This document shows, piece after piece, positions 36,711 to 49,590 of a stretch of 64,000 nt of DNA. The notes below the pieces were generated by a model. The model did not search any database. It was given only the letters and a program-made list of their open reading frames with translations, and was not told the DNA's origin. Both the position numbers and the translations under genes were made by a program. The DNA lies in the NCBI GenBank assembly GCA_036937835.1, contig CM072861.1, positions 21,752,001 to 21,816,000 of the forward strand, in the 5' to 3' direction. The DNA comes from Pampus argenteus (lineage: Eukaryota; Chordata; Actinopteri; Scombriformes; Stromateidae). Positions within the stretch are counted from its first letter, which is position 1. Every line of letters starts with the position of its first letter.

Positions 36711-37658
36711 TAAAGTGGGGGGATTCAAAGCATGTGACAGCCCAGTGAAACATATCAAAGGTGGTTATTTCTAAGGGTGACTTTAAAAGCAGCTCATTTG
36801 AATGTTTCTGTTTTTTCCACTCTTTGCCAGCAGCGAGCCCACAAACGCCTCCTGTTTTCTTAAAACAATACATGCACACACACACACACACACACACATG
36901 AAAAAAATAAATAAAAATACTGATGCACAAAACAATCCCACTTAAAGACTGTGCTGCGATCCTGCCAATCTGCAAAGCTATTGAATTATTTTGTTCCTGG
37001 CTCTGCCGTGTGTTTGGCTTGTTTTCCATACCGTCCCACCTTAAACCCTGTATTCTGTAGAGCCTCATGTATGAGTGCAGGTATGCAGACAAGGTGCCAC
37101 GTCGAGCCATGTCGTTTTCTTGTCTGTCATCCCTCTTTCTTACTCATTTCTGTAGACATCTCCCCTCCACCCCCCACACTACCCAAGTGTCTTCTGGTAC
37201 ACCAACAAAAGCAGCTAATGGAGAAGGAATGTACCTACACACAGGCGCAGATGGAGAGTCAGAGAGGGAGACAGGAAGAGGGCGAGGGACATGCAGGCAT
37301 AAAGAAAGAGAGAGAGAGAGCCATGCATAAACAGGAGGGGAGGCGCAGTGTCGCATGGTGGAGCGCAGAAGAGAGTAAAAAGCTCTCAGTCGTGTTGCCA
37401 ATGTAACACCCTTGTTTCATGTGTTTATCCGCAGCTTCTACTCCGAGTTGTAAAGTACTTCACAACTTAACCAAAACGCCAAAGTGCCGTTATATACATG
37501 CACATACAATATTAGACATATTTGCTGTATTAGCATCCATTTTCTGATTTAAATAGCTTAGATTTGTCTGATTATCACATTTTCAGTGATATGAAGCTGG
37601 ACCAGCATTACTGCAGATTCATTTTCTGCCTATCAGCAAAATATTTATTGATACATGT

Positions 37659-37667
37659 CTATATATA

Positions 37668-37723
<56 letters not shown>
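37659..37723. repeat. Long (TA)n microsatellite
   Basis: About 65 bases of TA with one missing base at 37674. Confidence 0.95.
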
Positions 37724-37727
<4 letters not shown>

Positions 37728-37969
37728 AATAATGTAATGTTTAGCTCTGGTTATTGCTCATATTTGCAGCATATCCTGGACCTCTCCTGGAATATTTATA
37801 TTACAGTATGTAGGCGTGCAGGGGCTCAACTATTTTCTTCTCTTTTATGTCGTGTCTAGACATTTCTATAATAGCTTATGACCATTTTTACTAATTTAAA
37901 CTATTTAAAAAAAAAAAAAAAAAAAGAATGATCATAATACATCATCTACAGACATCTATAGAGATTGCT

Positions 37970-38045
37970 GGGGCGGCTGGGGCTCAGAGATGGAGCGCTC
38001 ATCCATTAATCGGAAGATCAGTGGTTCGAAATCTTATGGAGAACT
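37970..38045 (+). mobile_element. tRNA-derived SINE fragment (5' head)
   Basis: The segment starts GGGGCGGCTGGGGCTCAGAG and carries the two parts of an internal RNA polymerase III promoter: an A-box-like GGCTCAGAGATGGAGCG and a B box GTGGTTCGAAATC (about 38021-38033). The wording, including CATTAATCGGAAGATCAGTGGTTCG, resembles a tRNA-related SINE head common in percomorph fish. The 3' body is too diverged to recognise, and a poly-A run (37908-37925) lies just upstream. It is a truncated, old copy and not a functional tRNA gene, since no acceptor-stem pairing is seen. Confidence 0.75.
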
Positions 38046-39217
38046 GCTGTCAGTTGTCTTATCATAATCTAGAGTCCATTTTAAAATCTGCATATATGAT
38101 AACAAAGCGATGCTTATGAAATAGTACTTATTTCATGTATTCTCTGCTCCTTCACTGTCCCTTGGCTTTCCCTTCATGCCCTTGATTTTTGTTTCCATTT
38201 CTTTTCCTGCCCTTCACCTTCTCTCCTCCTCTTATTCTCCTTCATCTTCTCACTCTCCCCTCCTTCTAGAGGCTATTTTTTTTTTTTTTTCATCTACACT
38301 TAGCTTTTAGTGCTCTTCTGTGCCCCACTCAAGGGGAATCCACCTCTTTCCAGACACAGCCTTATTTTAGCAACACAAGCTGGTCCTTGGAGAGCACTGT
38401 CAGACCTCATACGCTGCTCCGTCTGCCCCTCCGTGTGTGTGTACGTGTGTTTCTGTACTTCCATGTATATCCACATTTACGATGTTTCAAGACTGACAAG
38501 ACATGCAATGTCATCAAGAATCCATCCCCAAAAGATATTTAGAGTTGTCAACATTTCTTCCTTTCCGTCTGCCTACTTTCCTTCCTTTTCATTCGTTCTT
38601 TCTTTCTTTTACTTTCCGTTTTTTCTTGCTTTCTGTCTTCCTTCCGTGTTTTCGGAGTGGTCAAAGCCACAGGTGAATTATTAATGAGAGAGGGAATTGT
38701 CGTTCTACCTCAGATCTCCCACCGCCTCGAAAATGAAAGAGGTGAAGAAGAGCAAGAAAAGTCTCTGAAGGAAGGCAAGCGTGAAATACCAAACAGTTTT
38801 GGTTTTCTCTGAGACTCAGGAGCCATCAAGAAATTTGTGTCTTTTATAGATGGAAAACCTTTCTGTCTGTTTTGGTAAAAATGTGTGTGAAAGAGACTTA
38901 TTTCCATTTAAATTCTTCTCTTTTTTTTTGTCATTTCTCCCTCTCCTGACAAAAAAACCAATCAGCCATCCTCCTTCTATTCTCTCTCTCTCTCTCTCTC
39001 TCTCCCTCGCTCCATTTTGACTCCTCACATCACCTGGTAGCATTCGGCTAGCTGTGCAATGGTGCAACGAAAATGAGCAGAAAAGACAGACCATCTTCAG
39101 AAGCATCACTGCGGGCCAAATGCCTTATTATGTCAGATTTACAAATTCCCACTCCCGAGTCGGAGGAAACAGTGACCTACATAACTACAGACCAGAAAAA
39201 AACACCAATGGCCCAAT

Positions 39218-39290
39218 TCTCCTCTCCTCTCCTCTCCTCTCCTCTCCTCTCCTCTCCTCTCCTCTCCTCTCCTCTCCTCTCCTCTCCTCC
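39218..39290. repeat. (CTCCT)n pentanucleotide array
   Basis: About 14 near-perfect copies of CTCCT over 73 bases, followed by further pyrimidine-rich DNA to about 39360. Confidence 0.95.
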
Positions 39291-41284
39291 ACTCCCTCCT
39301 TCTCTATATCTCTGCTTCTCCCTCTCCAACTACTACCTTTCTCTCTCATTTCGTCACCCCTCATTTATCTCTATCCTTTCCCTGACACCGGCTTGGTGAG
39401 TTATCACCCCTCATTCAGATGTGAGGAGTGGCGTTCATGAAGGTCTGTTTTATACCCCCTTTTTTTTATGCATCAGAGTGTGCCTGCTTATTCATGTGTT
39501 CACATCCTGTGTGTGTGTGCCTGTGTGTGTGTGTGTGTGTGTGTTATATGGTCGACGTTGCTAAAATGGTATGGTCGGCAGGGGGGTGGTGGGGTAGTTA
39601 GGTGATCCAACCAACCTGCTATTAGGTAAACACCATCTGTTCACACAAAATCTCCCCACTCCAACACCACGACTAGAATAGAGTGATCCAATCGCACCTC
39701 TCCTCACACACTTCTGCCATGCCAGGTTCACACCAAGGTGTGTATGTGTGTGTGTGGCACTGATGATAATAGATAATGACAGAATTGTTGGCACGTAATT
39801 CAAATTTTCAGGTGTTGCTCTTTTTTTTTACAGTATGAAACACACACAGGAAACATATTCTGCTCTTCTTCTCTCATCTCTCCTTCCTCCTCTCTCTCTC
39901 TATCTCGGCTGTGCTGTCAGTCTTCTTTCTCTTTCTTTCCTCTCTCAGCCCGCAGTAGAATCGAGTCAAATCAATCAATTCAGGTTTCTTGGGCAGACCA
40001 GTGGTGTAGCAAGAAATTGACCTTTCCTTTCAGTGTGTGTGTGTGTGTGCACGTGCTTTGTGCACCAACCAGAGGGAAGCGGTTAGAGCTAAAGACGCTA
40101 TCTGCCTCGGAGCCGATGGTGCCATCCATGGCGCTGCCCCCAGCTAGCTACTAAGGATCACACACACACACACACACACACAAGTGCACACACACAAATA
40201 CACACAGCGTTTCCACCCTCAGCTATAGCAGATATGACAAGTACACGGACTGTGGACACAGCATTAGCGAGGCTCTGTGTCTTTTTATAGCTTTTATGCT
40301 AAGCAGCATGCCATTGCAGGCTTTCCATTTTTGCCCGACTGGGTATTGAGTGTATTGAGTGAGTGAGTTAGCCTGGGTTAAGTGGCTGTGCTTAAGGGCA
40401 CAACAGCACTGCTGCGATCACTGGCTGCTCCCATACAGCTTTGGAACAAGCCCTGCGAAATAAGATAAAGGGCTCATGAAAACACACACATGCACGCACA
40501 CACCCAGCTGAAGAGCGAGAATGGACGGCGGTATATATATGTGTGTGTGTGTGTGGGGGGAAGAGTTGTTTGATTTTCTGTCATCCCTTTTTTCGTTTTT
40601 TTTTTGCTCGATTGTCAATTTGTATTTCTCTCATTTCCTTCTCTTTTCTCTCAAACTCTCATTTATGGATTGCAAAGCTTCTCTCTCTCTCTCAAACACA
40701 CACACACACACACACATATATACACACAGAGTGCCAGATGTGGGCTGACACTCCCTATCTATCTATCTAGAAGGTGGGGGTTTAATAGAGATTTATAATA
40801 ATTATCAAAAGACTCAGGAAGAATATTGCGTCACTATTTAAAAATCTCCTGATAAAGGAGCATGGATGGACGGAGTAAGGGGATGGAGGTAAAGGAAAAG
40901 GACTGTATGCTGGGGGAGTGCTGTGAATGCAACGATCCTTAGTGTGTGTGTATGTGCTGCAGGCTAGGTCACACAAACAAAGTCGAAAATCTGAGGGGGC
41001 AATGCTACTGGGGCTATAACCTGAGGGCACTGTATTGAAAAGAAATCCAGTGCATGTGTAAGTCCTCTCTTTTATGTGTGCTGCTCAGTATGTGTCTGGA
41101 TACTTCGCCAAAGCTTCCCACTACTTACTTGCTCCGTGAAGCCTTCATAATATCACGATAATGCACTGTGATTCCTCCACTCCGAGACCCTGTGCGCTCT
41201 CTAGAGATTTTTACATGGAGAATTTTCTTGGCCGGCTTGAGCCTTCCACTCCTCCACCATTGTCTGTCTGTCTTCATCCCGCTG

Positions 41285-41385
41285 TTCCGCACTAAAATGG
41301 CTCATAATTATTGTCTTAGCATCCTTCATGTATAATTTATCAGCCGTTTAAAAGCGGAGGTGCATGCAATTAAATCTAGGGGGAG
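41285..41385. promoter_or_regulatory. Candidate conserved non-coding element
   Basis: Repeat-free AT-rich segment with CTCATAATTATTGTC, TGTATAATTTATC and GCAATTAAATC, giving homeodomain and SOX-like (ATTGT) cores. Called on motif content only. Confidence 0.2.
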
Positions 41386-43559
41386 CTTCTGTCTCACCAA
41401 ATCTCCCTTTCCTCGTTCCCGTTCATAATTTTTTCTCCCCCTGTATCGCTTTCTCACATGCGCAAAAAGCTTTCAGCCGCATCCTTTTACTCTTTGTTAT
41501 TTCTTTTTACACTGCGCCGTTGTGCATCCCGCTCCTCCCTGTCTCTTCCACTCAGTTTTTGAGTTCATTCTGGCTTCCCTCTCCTGCTCCCTCTGCTTAA
41601 TATCTAAATATGTGTTGGAAATTGGATAAATCATGCAGAGGTGTTCTTGTTCTTTCTCTCTGTGTATCCATTTTCTTTTCACCCTTCACTCTTTTACTCC
41701 CTTATTCCCTCCCTCCCAGAGAGAAAGGATAGGAGAGGCGCAGAGTAATTGGATTCCCCCTAATAGCGAGGGTAATGTTGACAGTACATAAATCCTGCCA
41801 CTGAAATAGCGCCTCGTTTATCTTCTGATTTTGCCTCATTGTTTTTCGGCGCCTGTTCCCCATCCTCATTTTCCTCCCCCTCCAACTCCTGTATGTGCTT
41901 TTTCCCTTCATCCTTCCTTCCTCACCCCTCCTTTCATCCCCCCCAGGGTCTCATCAGGTAGCCTTGATTGTCTAGATGGGCCCCCGTATGGGACAATGTG
42001 TCTCTGCATAAATTGGTCGACACGGTTTGGTTGCAGCCAAGCAGATATTGGAAGGAACAAGGCAGGGAGGGAACATAACCTCGAGACACAGATGAAAGGA
42101 AACATGTATCGGATCCGTCGTGCAACATGAGGCTTTTCAGGGAACAGTGACGAATGCACTCGACTCCGTTCTGCACAAATAAAGTCTGTTCATTCTCGCA
42201 CCCAACATATTTCACCTTTTGTGCGTTCATCTGGTTTCAAGGATGGAAAGATTTAACATTCAGCGTTAAATCTGTAAGTTCCTGTAATCACGCCTGCGTA
42301 ACAGCCACTCACTTAAGAGCACGCACAAATCAAGCTCCACGACGTTCATGCAAACCATGAAGGAGAACTCCAGCTATTTATCACTATAATCACTTCCACA
42401 AAACTGGGAGATTCAGAAGAGATGGGTCGAGCTCTAAAAACATTTCCCAGAATGTAGCTTGATAGCATCTTTTTTATCATCCTCCTTCCCAGCTGGTAAA
42501 CTCCCACATCTTTCCAACTCCGTGTCCCGAGCTTGTAACCGAGGCTTTCTCTACGAGATGTGTAGTCTACAAGTGGTAAACAATAATCCGGAGATATTAT
42601 ACAACAGACTGAGTATTGACCATGATGAGTAAATTGTACAGTAGGTGGTGTGCCCTTTTTAAGAATATATATACAACACAGCATCCACGAATAGACCTAC
42701 ATATTGTATCAGAACACAAGATACCTAAAAAAATAGGCAGAAACAGAAGCATCTACAAGCACGAGAAGCCGGTAAGTTGGAAGAAGTTAGTGGGGGAAAG
42801 AACAGCGGAAGAAGATGAAGCAGTTGTGTCACGTTCCCTCTCCGTTCCTTTCCTGCCCTTCTCCTCTAAATATCAAACAACCTCATCAATAATTGACCGA
42901 CTCTGGCAGTTGATCAGCTATGAACGGCCCTTTATAGCTGCATTAGGAAACGGTCACACGCAAACACCCACACACACACACCTTCAAACATCCTCCCTTT
43001 GATGCTCTTTCATGATCCATCTCATTGACGCAGGAGTCCAGGTCAGGTCAGCTAATCAATCAAGTGTGTGGCATTTGAATTGTTTGGTCTGTCTATAGGC
43101 TTCCTGTGTACCGACTCCTCTGATCTGTTCTTCTGCAAACATATAAAAACACTGACGAGGCGGGCCATGAGCGATGTGGCTGGTTGCTGTGAAGAGCGTC
43201 GGGAGGAGCAAACGCTATAAGGCTGAATAGTCTACAGTGTGCAATCTGGATGGTTGCCGTTATCGACAATACTGAGAGTCAAGCAACAGCATCAAGGTCA
43301 AGCCATCCTCTTTCATCCTCCCTGCCTTGCTTGCGGGGTCCATTCACACCTTTCATATATGATAGCCTGGAGATACAGCGATGGAGAGGATATAAGCTGT
43401 GTATAAGTGTGTGTTTGTGCTGTAGTGTAATGTATTTGATTTTTTCTTTTTTTTTTTTTTTTTACCACAACTGGCTGCACAGACATCAAAGCCCCTTTCA
43501 ATTCAAGTGCTTTTTTTTTTTACTGTGTATGTAGGCCAGAAATGTATTATATTTGTTGT

Positions 43560-43745
43560 TTCCCTGGGTGGTCTGGGCGCTCTTAACACCACACAGTCAT
43601 TTAATTGGATTGTCAATCTGGGGGAAGCCCACTTCCTCCTCTGTTTAACACTCTCACATAATAGCACGCTGCAGCCCTCAGGCGCCGTTACCTTAACCAC
43701 ACATCGTAATCATATAATAATCAGATTTTTATCTGTCACAGAGCC
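43560..43745. promoter_or_regulatory. Candidate conserved non-coding element
   Basis: Repeat-free segment with CATTTAATTGGATTGTCAATC, CAGGCGCCGTTACC and CGTAATCATATAATAATCAG. It lies between a poly-T/GT-rich stretch and C-rich DNA at 43890-43930. Called on motif content only. Confidence 0.2.
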
Positions 43746-44067
43746 AAGTCTTTGGGTTAGATGCTAAAGATGCGTTGACAAGTGGATAAATCCAAGCAAA
43801 CGTAAATGAAGATGGAATAAATACACAGAGGAGAAGAAGAGGAGGGAGGAAGGAAGACTTTTTGTCTTGTGGTGTTGTTCCGATGACACCCCCCACCCCC
43901 ACCTACCCCCACCCATCCCACCCTACACCGAGCTCTGACATCTCTCTACAGCCAATCAATAGGTCACATTTCTTATTACACCCTGCCACTCACCTACACC
44001 AGTTCCTGCTCATACACACACACATGCAACACAAACATAGACACACACGCCCCCGCTGGAGCTATTA

Positions 44068-44094
44068 AAACAGCCTCTTCTTCAGAGGCTGTTT
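44068..44094. other. Perfect 11-bp hairpin
   Basis: AAACAGCCTCT (44068-44078), loop TCTTC, then AGAGGCTGTTT (44084-44094), an exact inverted repeat. The stem is too short for a microRNA precursor, and flanking bases do not extend the pairing. It could be a chance palindrome or a protein-binding site in RNA. Confidence 0.6.
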
Positions 44095-46084
44095 CTGTTC
44101 GGCGAATCGCTGTTTCGTTTTTGTTTTTTGTTTTACTGTATCTTTCCTTCCCTCGAAGGCTACAATTTTCTTACCTTTCTGCTCTGTCACCGCACAAACT
44201 CGGACACATTTTGTATCCCTTGTCCTCCTTCAATGCCCATTTTATTTTCCCCTTTTTCAGTATTCTCATCCAGCTCCTCCTCTTCTTCTTCTTCTTGCTC
44301 CTCTCCTCTCATTTTCCACTTTGCTGCTCTTCTCCTCGTCAGTCAGTCGGCCTGCGGTCTGACAGAGACGCAGGGTTCTCACGGAGGCAGCCAGACTGTC
44401 AGCACATATCTATTCACCACCGTACACATGCAACACACTTAGCATGCAGCGAAGAACAGGAGAAACACAAAATGAAAAGGAACACAAACAAAAAGCGCCC
44501 GTATTACCAACTTCCATTTGAATTTCCATACTCTAAATATGTCTTGCAGGCCTGTCATCAGAAAAAAAAATTGTTTGTTGATTCGCAGATGCGATTCTCT
44601 TGACATTATAATTGGGAAGGTGTGTGTCTAGATAAACAAACTTTAAAGCCATTGTTTGTCTTCCAAGCTCCTGTATATATATGATATTGTAGATGTTATC
44701 TACCCGATATCATTGTAGTGGACTGTTTTTCCCACCACACAGCCATCGTATAACCATTATTGCCAGTCGCGCCTGTAAACAAACTCTAAGGCTACGAAGG
44801 TGTTCTCCGTAAAAGCTATCACAATATGTATTCAATTTCCACATTGTTTGGATGAAATCAAAAATCTCATCTCTCAATTATTGTGCTTGACTCCGGCCAT
44901 TTTCGCCGTTGTTGCCGCCTTCTGCAATATTTGAGTGTTTTTTTTTTTTACAAAACAGTGTTTGTACTTTTCGTCAAAGCAGTGTTTAGATCCTCAGAGG
45001 TACTTGGAGGACACGGCCGCTCGATGAGGCAGCTTTGATATTGAACTTTGCCTTTTCTCTCACAGGGGTATCAAAAGGAGATATAATATCTCTTTATTGA
45101 AATGAGTTTGATTCAGTCTCCTCTCTCTCGTAGCGCGAGAGTAAACAGCCGCAGCAGGCCTTTAGTTTGGCATACTGATGTCCTGTGGGAGTTGGTCTAT
45201 GAGCAAAGATGAAAATATGCACAGTTTGATTCCGACAAAAGATGTCCTCCACCCTGCCACTTTTCCCTCCACCACTCGCACGTTTTCATCCCCTGTTCCC
45301 TTGTTAGCCTGTGTTCTCCGTCTCCAGGGTTTTGAGAGGAAGGAGTGGGTGATCGGTACAGGGACCTTCGGCATGTGTGTGTGTGACTGGGAAATATGCT
45401 GGAAGAGAGATAATGTAAATGAAAAAAAGGGGGTGTGCATTAGTTGCATCTGGTAGATTCACCAGCAGGCGAACTGGTGAAGAGGACAAACGAGGGTGCA
45501 AAGCCAAATTCAGTCTTACAGGCTTCCAAGTGCAGATTTCAGCTCTAACTACAGTAGATTAATTTCGGGGAGTGTTAGAATTTGGAGATTTCTAGAAATG
45601 GGATGAAGAAAAGGAAGAACAGACAGTGCTGGCCTTATAGGAGTCAATCTGTTCCTCTCTCTATTGTTGGTGGGAGAGAAAAAAAAAAAAAAAAACTTCA
45701 CAGAGCGAGGGCTCGGCTTTAGACTCCAGCCCTCTTCTCTCTCTGCTACCGCTTTCTGCGAGGGATGTAACAGTTAATCCACTACCACGAGTGCCATTCA
45801 GCCCCTTCTGCTGCTCTCATTAACACTCTTCCATACATGCATACACGCTATTTGCTTCCCTCTTTTTGGCAGGACTGTATGCAGCAATCCAACAGTTACA
45901 CCCCCCACTGCAACTCCCTCATATGTAGTCATGTGCGTGATGTTTCTGAATGGAAAGAGGCAGAAAGAAATCATTGCACGAGAAGCAGATAGCGCGCGTT
46001 AAACAAGAGAAACATGACTCCGATTCCGACGCAGTGCTCCAGACAAATGCGTTTCAAATGTTTCAAAACGTTTTTAGCCAAAAG

Positions 46085-46300
46085 AAACTTTTTAGAAAAA
46101 GCATTTGTTAAATGGATCATCAGCAAATGAGGCGCTGCCTGTTAAATGAAGAATCGAATAATGTGCAGTTAACGATAAACAGAACCTCATCATCAGCCCG
46201 GTCTAATGATAGTCTAATTGAATTTTTTTCATGGCAAAGAATTAGAACGATCATTTTGACAGTGTGAGCCACAGGCTATGATGCAGCTCCGGATCTACGA
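46085..46300. promoter_or_regulatory. Candidate conserved non-coding element
   Basis: About 215 bases free of simple repeats, with TGGATCATCAGCAAATGAGG, GTCTAATGATAGTCTAATTG, AATTAGAACGATCATTTTG and TGACAGTG. Several TAAT cores and a MEIS-type TGACAG are present. It is one of the better enhancer-like candidates by texture. Confidence 0.3.
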
Positions 46301-48415
46301 TAAAAATAGCGAAACCATTTGGATCTGTCGTTTCCTTAAACTGTATGTAAGCCTTTAGTATTTGTTTTAAGATGACTTCTTGTAAGTCTCCCTGCTGCAT
46401 CAGACATACAGTGAAGCATTTTCTATTTTCCGCTCCAGTAAAGAACTGATTAAATTGTTATACTCTCTAACAAATTTTTAACCCAGTTTAAATTTTCACT
46501 GCAGAGAATGTATATGAAGTCTTTTTTTGATGCATTTTCCAGTCGTCTTAGCGTTATCGTAACCAGTGTGTGTGTGTGCTCCGGAGCCTGCCACCGAGGG
46601 CGCCTCCAGATGGTGACCCAACCGAGGCTGCCTCTGTATTTGGACGAGGCTTGCCAGATGTGGGGATGCGGAGCAGTTAGATAGATGGAAGGCGGGGGCC
46701 TCCAGGCAAAGAGGAGCCCTGTGACATTGAGGGGCACAAGTGGCCGCAGAGCTGACAAGATGAGAAGTGATATGCCCTCACTATTCCTGTCAGTCACGCC
46801 ACCTCATTAGAGACGGAGAAAAAGGCAGAGAGTATTCAGAGGGAGACGGCTAGAGAGGATTCGAGCGGTGGTATTTATGTTGGCGAGAAAACCAATTTTT
46901 TTTGTAGAATTACAATCATAGGAAGACTCCACAGCTGTCAAGGAACCAAGTTCAAAGATTGTTAAATTAGCATACCGTGTGTTTGGCACACTAGCATAGC
47001 AATGAGATGTGATGCAGCAGAGGCAACCAGCATGGAATTGGTGCACAGGCAAGAAGTGTGGTGGAGGTAGAGGGAGGGTAGGGTAGGTGGAGGGGGGGAG
47101 ATAACATGAAGGCATGAAATATTAACCCCTGGCTAAACATCCAAGCTTAGCCGCCTGTGAAATCCCACTGTGGACAATGCTAATACATGCATTCACTAGG
47201 GACATGATAGGGCCTTGTTGCACCGCCAGATGGGAAGTGTGCATTAAGAAGCTCTCTCATGTATTCATACGCCCGTAATAGGATCTATAAGAACGAAAAT
47301 CCCAACAGTCATTTCAGTAACGCAGACAGAACAATACTGCAGAATTCAGAAACACATGCACGCACACACACACACACACACACTTTCTCTCTCTCTCTAA
47401 CACACACACACACACAGACACACAACATCCTTTGCCTCTGAAGCTAAATAGTTGATTGATGGTCTAAGCTGTGAAGAAATGCTCTCCTTTACGTCTCTAA
47501 AGGTTTGTAATTGCTGCAGTGAAAGGATGCTCACTCGCCTGGAATATTGATCCTAATGGGATTACTATCCTCCACCAGAGAGAGGGTGATGGAGAGAAAG
47601 AAATGGAGGGAGGATGAGAGAAAGATGACGAGGGGTCTGGACAGAGAGGTGTGCAGATAGACGGAGGGAGAAATCTAGTTTGTCCTTGCTGTATTTTATT
47701 GATCCTTTTTTTTTTTCTACCGCTACAATGAATCAGTAACGACTTTCGTACGGGAACGATAAAGCACAGAGATGAAGAAAATACTGGGAATAGAAAATGA
47801 CGAGAGGACGAGTTAGGCAGGTTCTCAAGGGAGAGATCATGGAGGGGCGATGCAGCCCTCCTCCCTTTCCGGTCCTTCGGGACAGTTGTTGTTGTTGTCG
47901 TCGACAGCAGTATGGGTGCTGCTTCTATTCTGGCAGCTGCATATAAAAAAAAAGGGTTCAAGCTGAATGTGGATGCACCAGCAAAGGGAGAGATAAGGTG
48001 AAAATTGTTTTTCTGAAGAAAGAGGGGAGGAAGGAGTGAGGCTTACATAACTGTAGAGCCGCTCAGCCGAAGGTGTAATGCTAACAAAAAATGGAAATAG
48101 AGAACAACCATATGCTCTCAATGACCATATTCTAATTCTGGGAAAAGTACAGCTCACTGCTTCTCCTGATTATTCCCATCACTGTGCTCTGATTTCAGCC
48201 CGCCCTCTTCATCTCTCAAAATTAATCAGCGTGGAGGGCCATCAGCCTGTCCGTCATTCTGTCCGTCCATGCGCCTGCTTGTTTGACTGCAGTAACCCCA
48301 GATGGGAGGCATGGCCATCAGTGTGTGGCCAGACTGTCCTCTGCAGCTAATTGAAATGTTATGATGAGGCCGTGTCACGGAATCTGCATATGTGTGTGCC
48401 TCAACTGATAACCCG

Positions 48416-48422
<7 letters not shown>

Positions 48423-48468
<46 letters not shown>
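48423..48468. repeat. (GT)n microsatellite
   Basis: About 46 bases of GT. Confidence 0.95.
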
Positions 48469-48469
<1 letters not shown>

Positions 48470-48534
48470 AGTCTGTTTCAGCCTGACCATAATGTCGGTC
48501 ATCTGTCTGTGTTGTGACTAACTCCAGGCTCCTT

Positions 48535-48640
48535 CCATGCTGCTGAGCTCGAGCTATTAGTGGCGCTCACACAAGTCACCTTTATGAATAATTATCAGAA
48601 AGCCATTATGTTCGATCTGTGCCTCTTGATATTCCTCTGC
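48535..48640. promoter_or_regulatory. Candidate conserved non-coding element
   Basis: Repeat-free segment between two GT arrays with GAGCTATTAGTGGCGC and CACCTTTATGAATAATTATCAG. Called on motif content only. Confidence 0.2.
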
Positions 48641-49394
48641 GGGAGTGTGTCTGTGTTTTTTTCATAGAGGAATATGTGTGTGTGTGTGTGTGTGAGACTC
48701 ATTGTTTGGCTAGCTTTGAAAGTTTGTTTCTCCCCAATGGGTGGAGGTCTCAGACAGAAATTACTTTGCTTACAGTTTGAAACGGAAGAACGAGGTAAGG
48801 ATTATCAGACGTAGACATGGCAGATGTGTGGAGGTCTGAGGGAACAACAACAAGCTCAGCAACAAACTGTAGCCAAGACAGTAATAATCAACAGCGAACT
48901 GACTAAAAGAACAGAGAATATCGCCTAACCCACCTGGTGGAAACTGTCTAACTACACACACATGCACAGACTTCTCACTACCTGCCTGTGGCGCAATTGT
49001 AAAAATGAGTTTTCAATACCTTCAAAGGCTTGTAATGCAGACAGCAATTTCATTTTGACAGGCACACTTCTAAAAGTGCAGGTTGTTTTTTTTTTTTTCT
49101 ATGGCACAAAGGAAACTGTGTGTGTGTGTGTGTGTGTGTCCGCAGGTGTGTGTCTGCATGTGGACCCAGTAGTGATCAGACTCCCACAGTGCCGTCTCAG
49201 CCTTTAAGAACTGCAGGAGACTTGTAGAGGACAAAAAACAGCATGAAAGAAGAGAGGAAAAAGGAGGAAGGAGAGGAAGGGCAGTGCCGGGGTTTACTTT
49301 TCCAACCGTGTGTTCAGCCGTCCTCACAAGAAAAACGACAGTATAGGTCACAAATTCTGTCGCCAAAAAAAAAACGAACTTACTAGTTCCATTT

Positions 49395-49590
49395 AAGTGA
49401 CGGACGCCATCTAGCAGCCATGATAGATATGACCCTGAGAAGTTCGTTCCCAGACCTTAACCACGGCGTTGTCACATCAGAAAACATAAATACGTTTTAA
49501 CAGTGATTTATAACGGTTTGCCAATAGAGGCAGCACATTAGAGAAACACTCTGTGGGCGTGTGGAGTGTACGTTAAATTGACTTACAGTA
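49395..49590 (-). repeat. Interspersed repeat, copy A (minus orientation)
   Basis: The core at 49449-49520, read on the minus strand, aligns to 60058-60130 on the plus strand. Shared words in order are ACCGTTAT, AATCACTGTT, TTATGTTTT, GTGACAACGC and GGTTAAG, with only small gaps between them. The flank at 49395-49440 (minus-strand ATGGCTGCTAGATGGCGTCC) also looks repeat-like. No coding remnant or terminal inverted repeat is seen. Family unknown to me; the limits given are approximate. Confidence 0.65.

Larger units (their letters stand above)
34001..44000 (+). other. tenm2: tenm2 intron, middle of the second half
   Basis: Intronic sequence with CA/GT arrays at 35587-35611, 36877-36898, 39508-39543 (interrupted), 40032-40048, 40158-40182 and 40696-40717, poly-A/T runs at 35893-35911, 37908-37925, 38278-38291 and 43447-43463, pyrimidine-rich blocks at 38155-38275, 38565-38650 and 39218-39360, a long TA array (37659-37723) and one SINE fragment. 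GA patches at 35101-35116 and 37308-37320. No teneurin exon and no RNA gene seen. Confidence 0.7.

Noticed and set aside
37970..38045. tRNA gene at the A/B-box sequence
   Set aside because: Acceptor and anticodon stems do not pair and the segment carries the diverged wording of a tRNA-derived SINE.
44068..44094. microRNA precursor
   Set aside because: Stem of 11 bp does not extend into the flanks to the roughly 22-30 bp needed.
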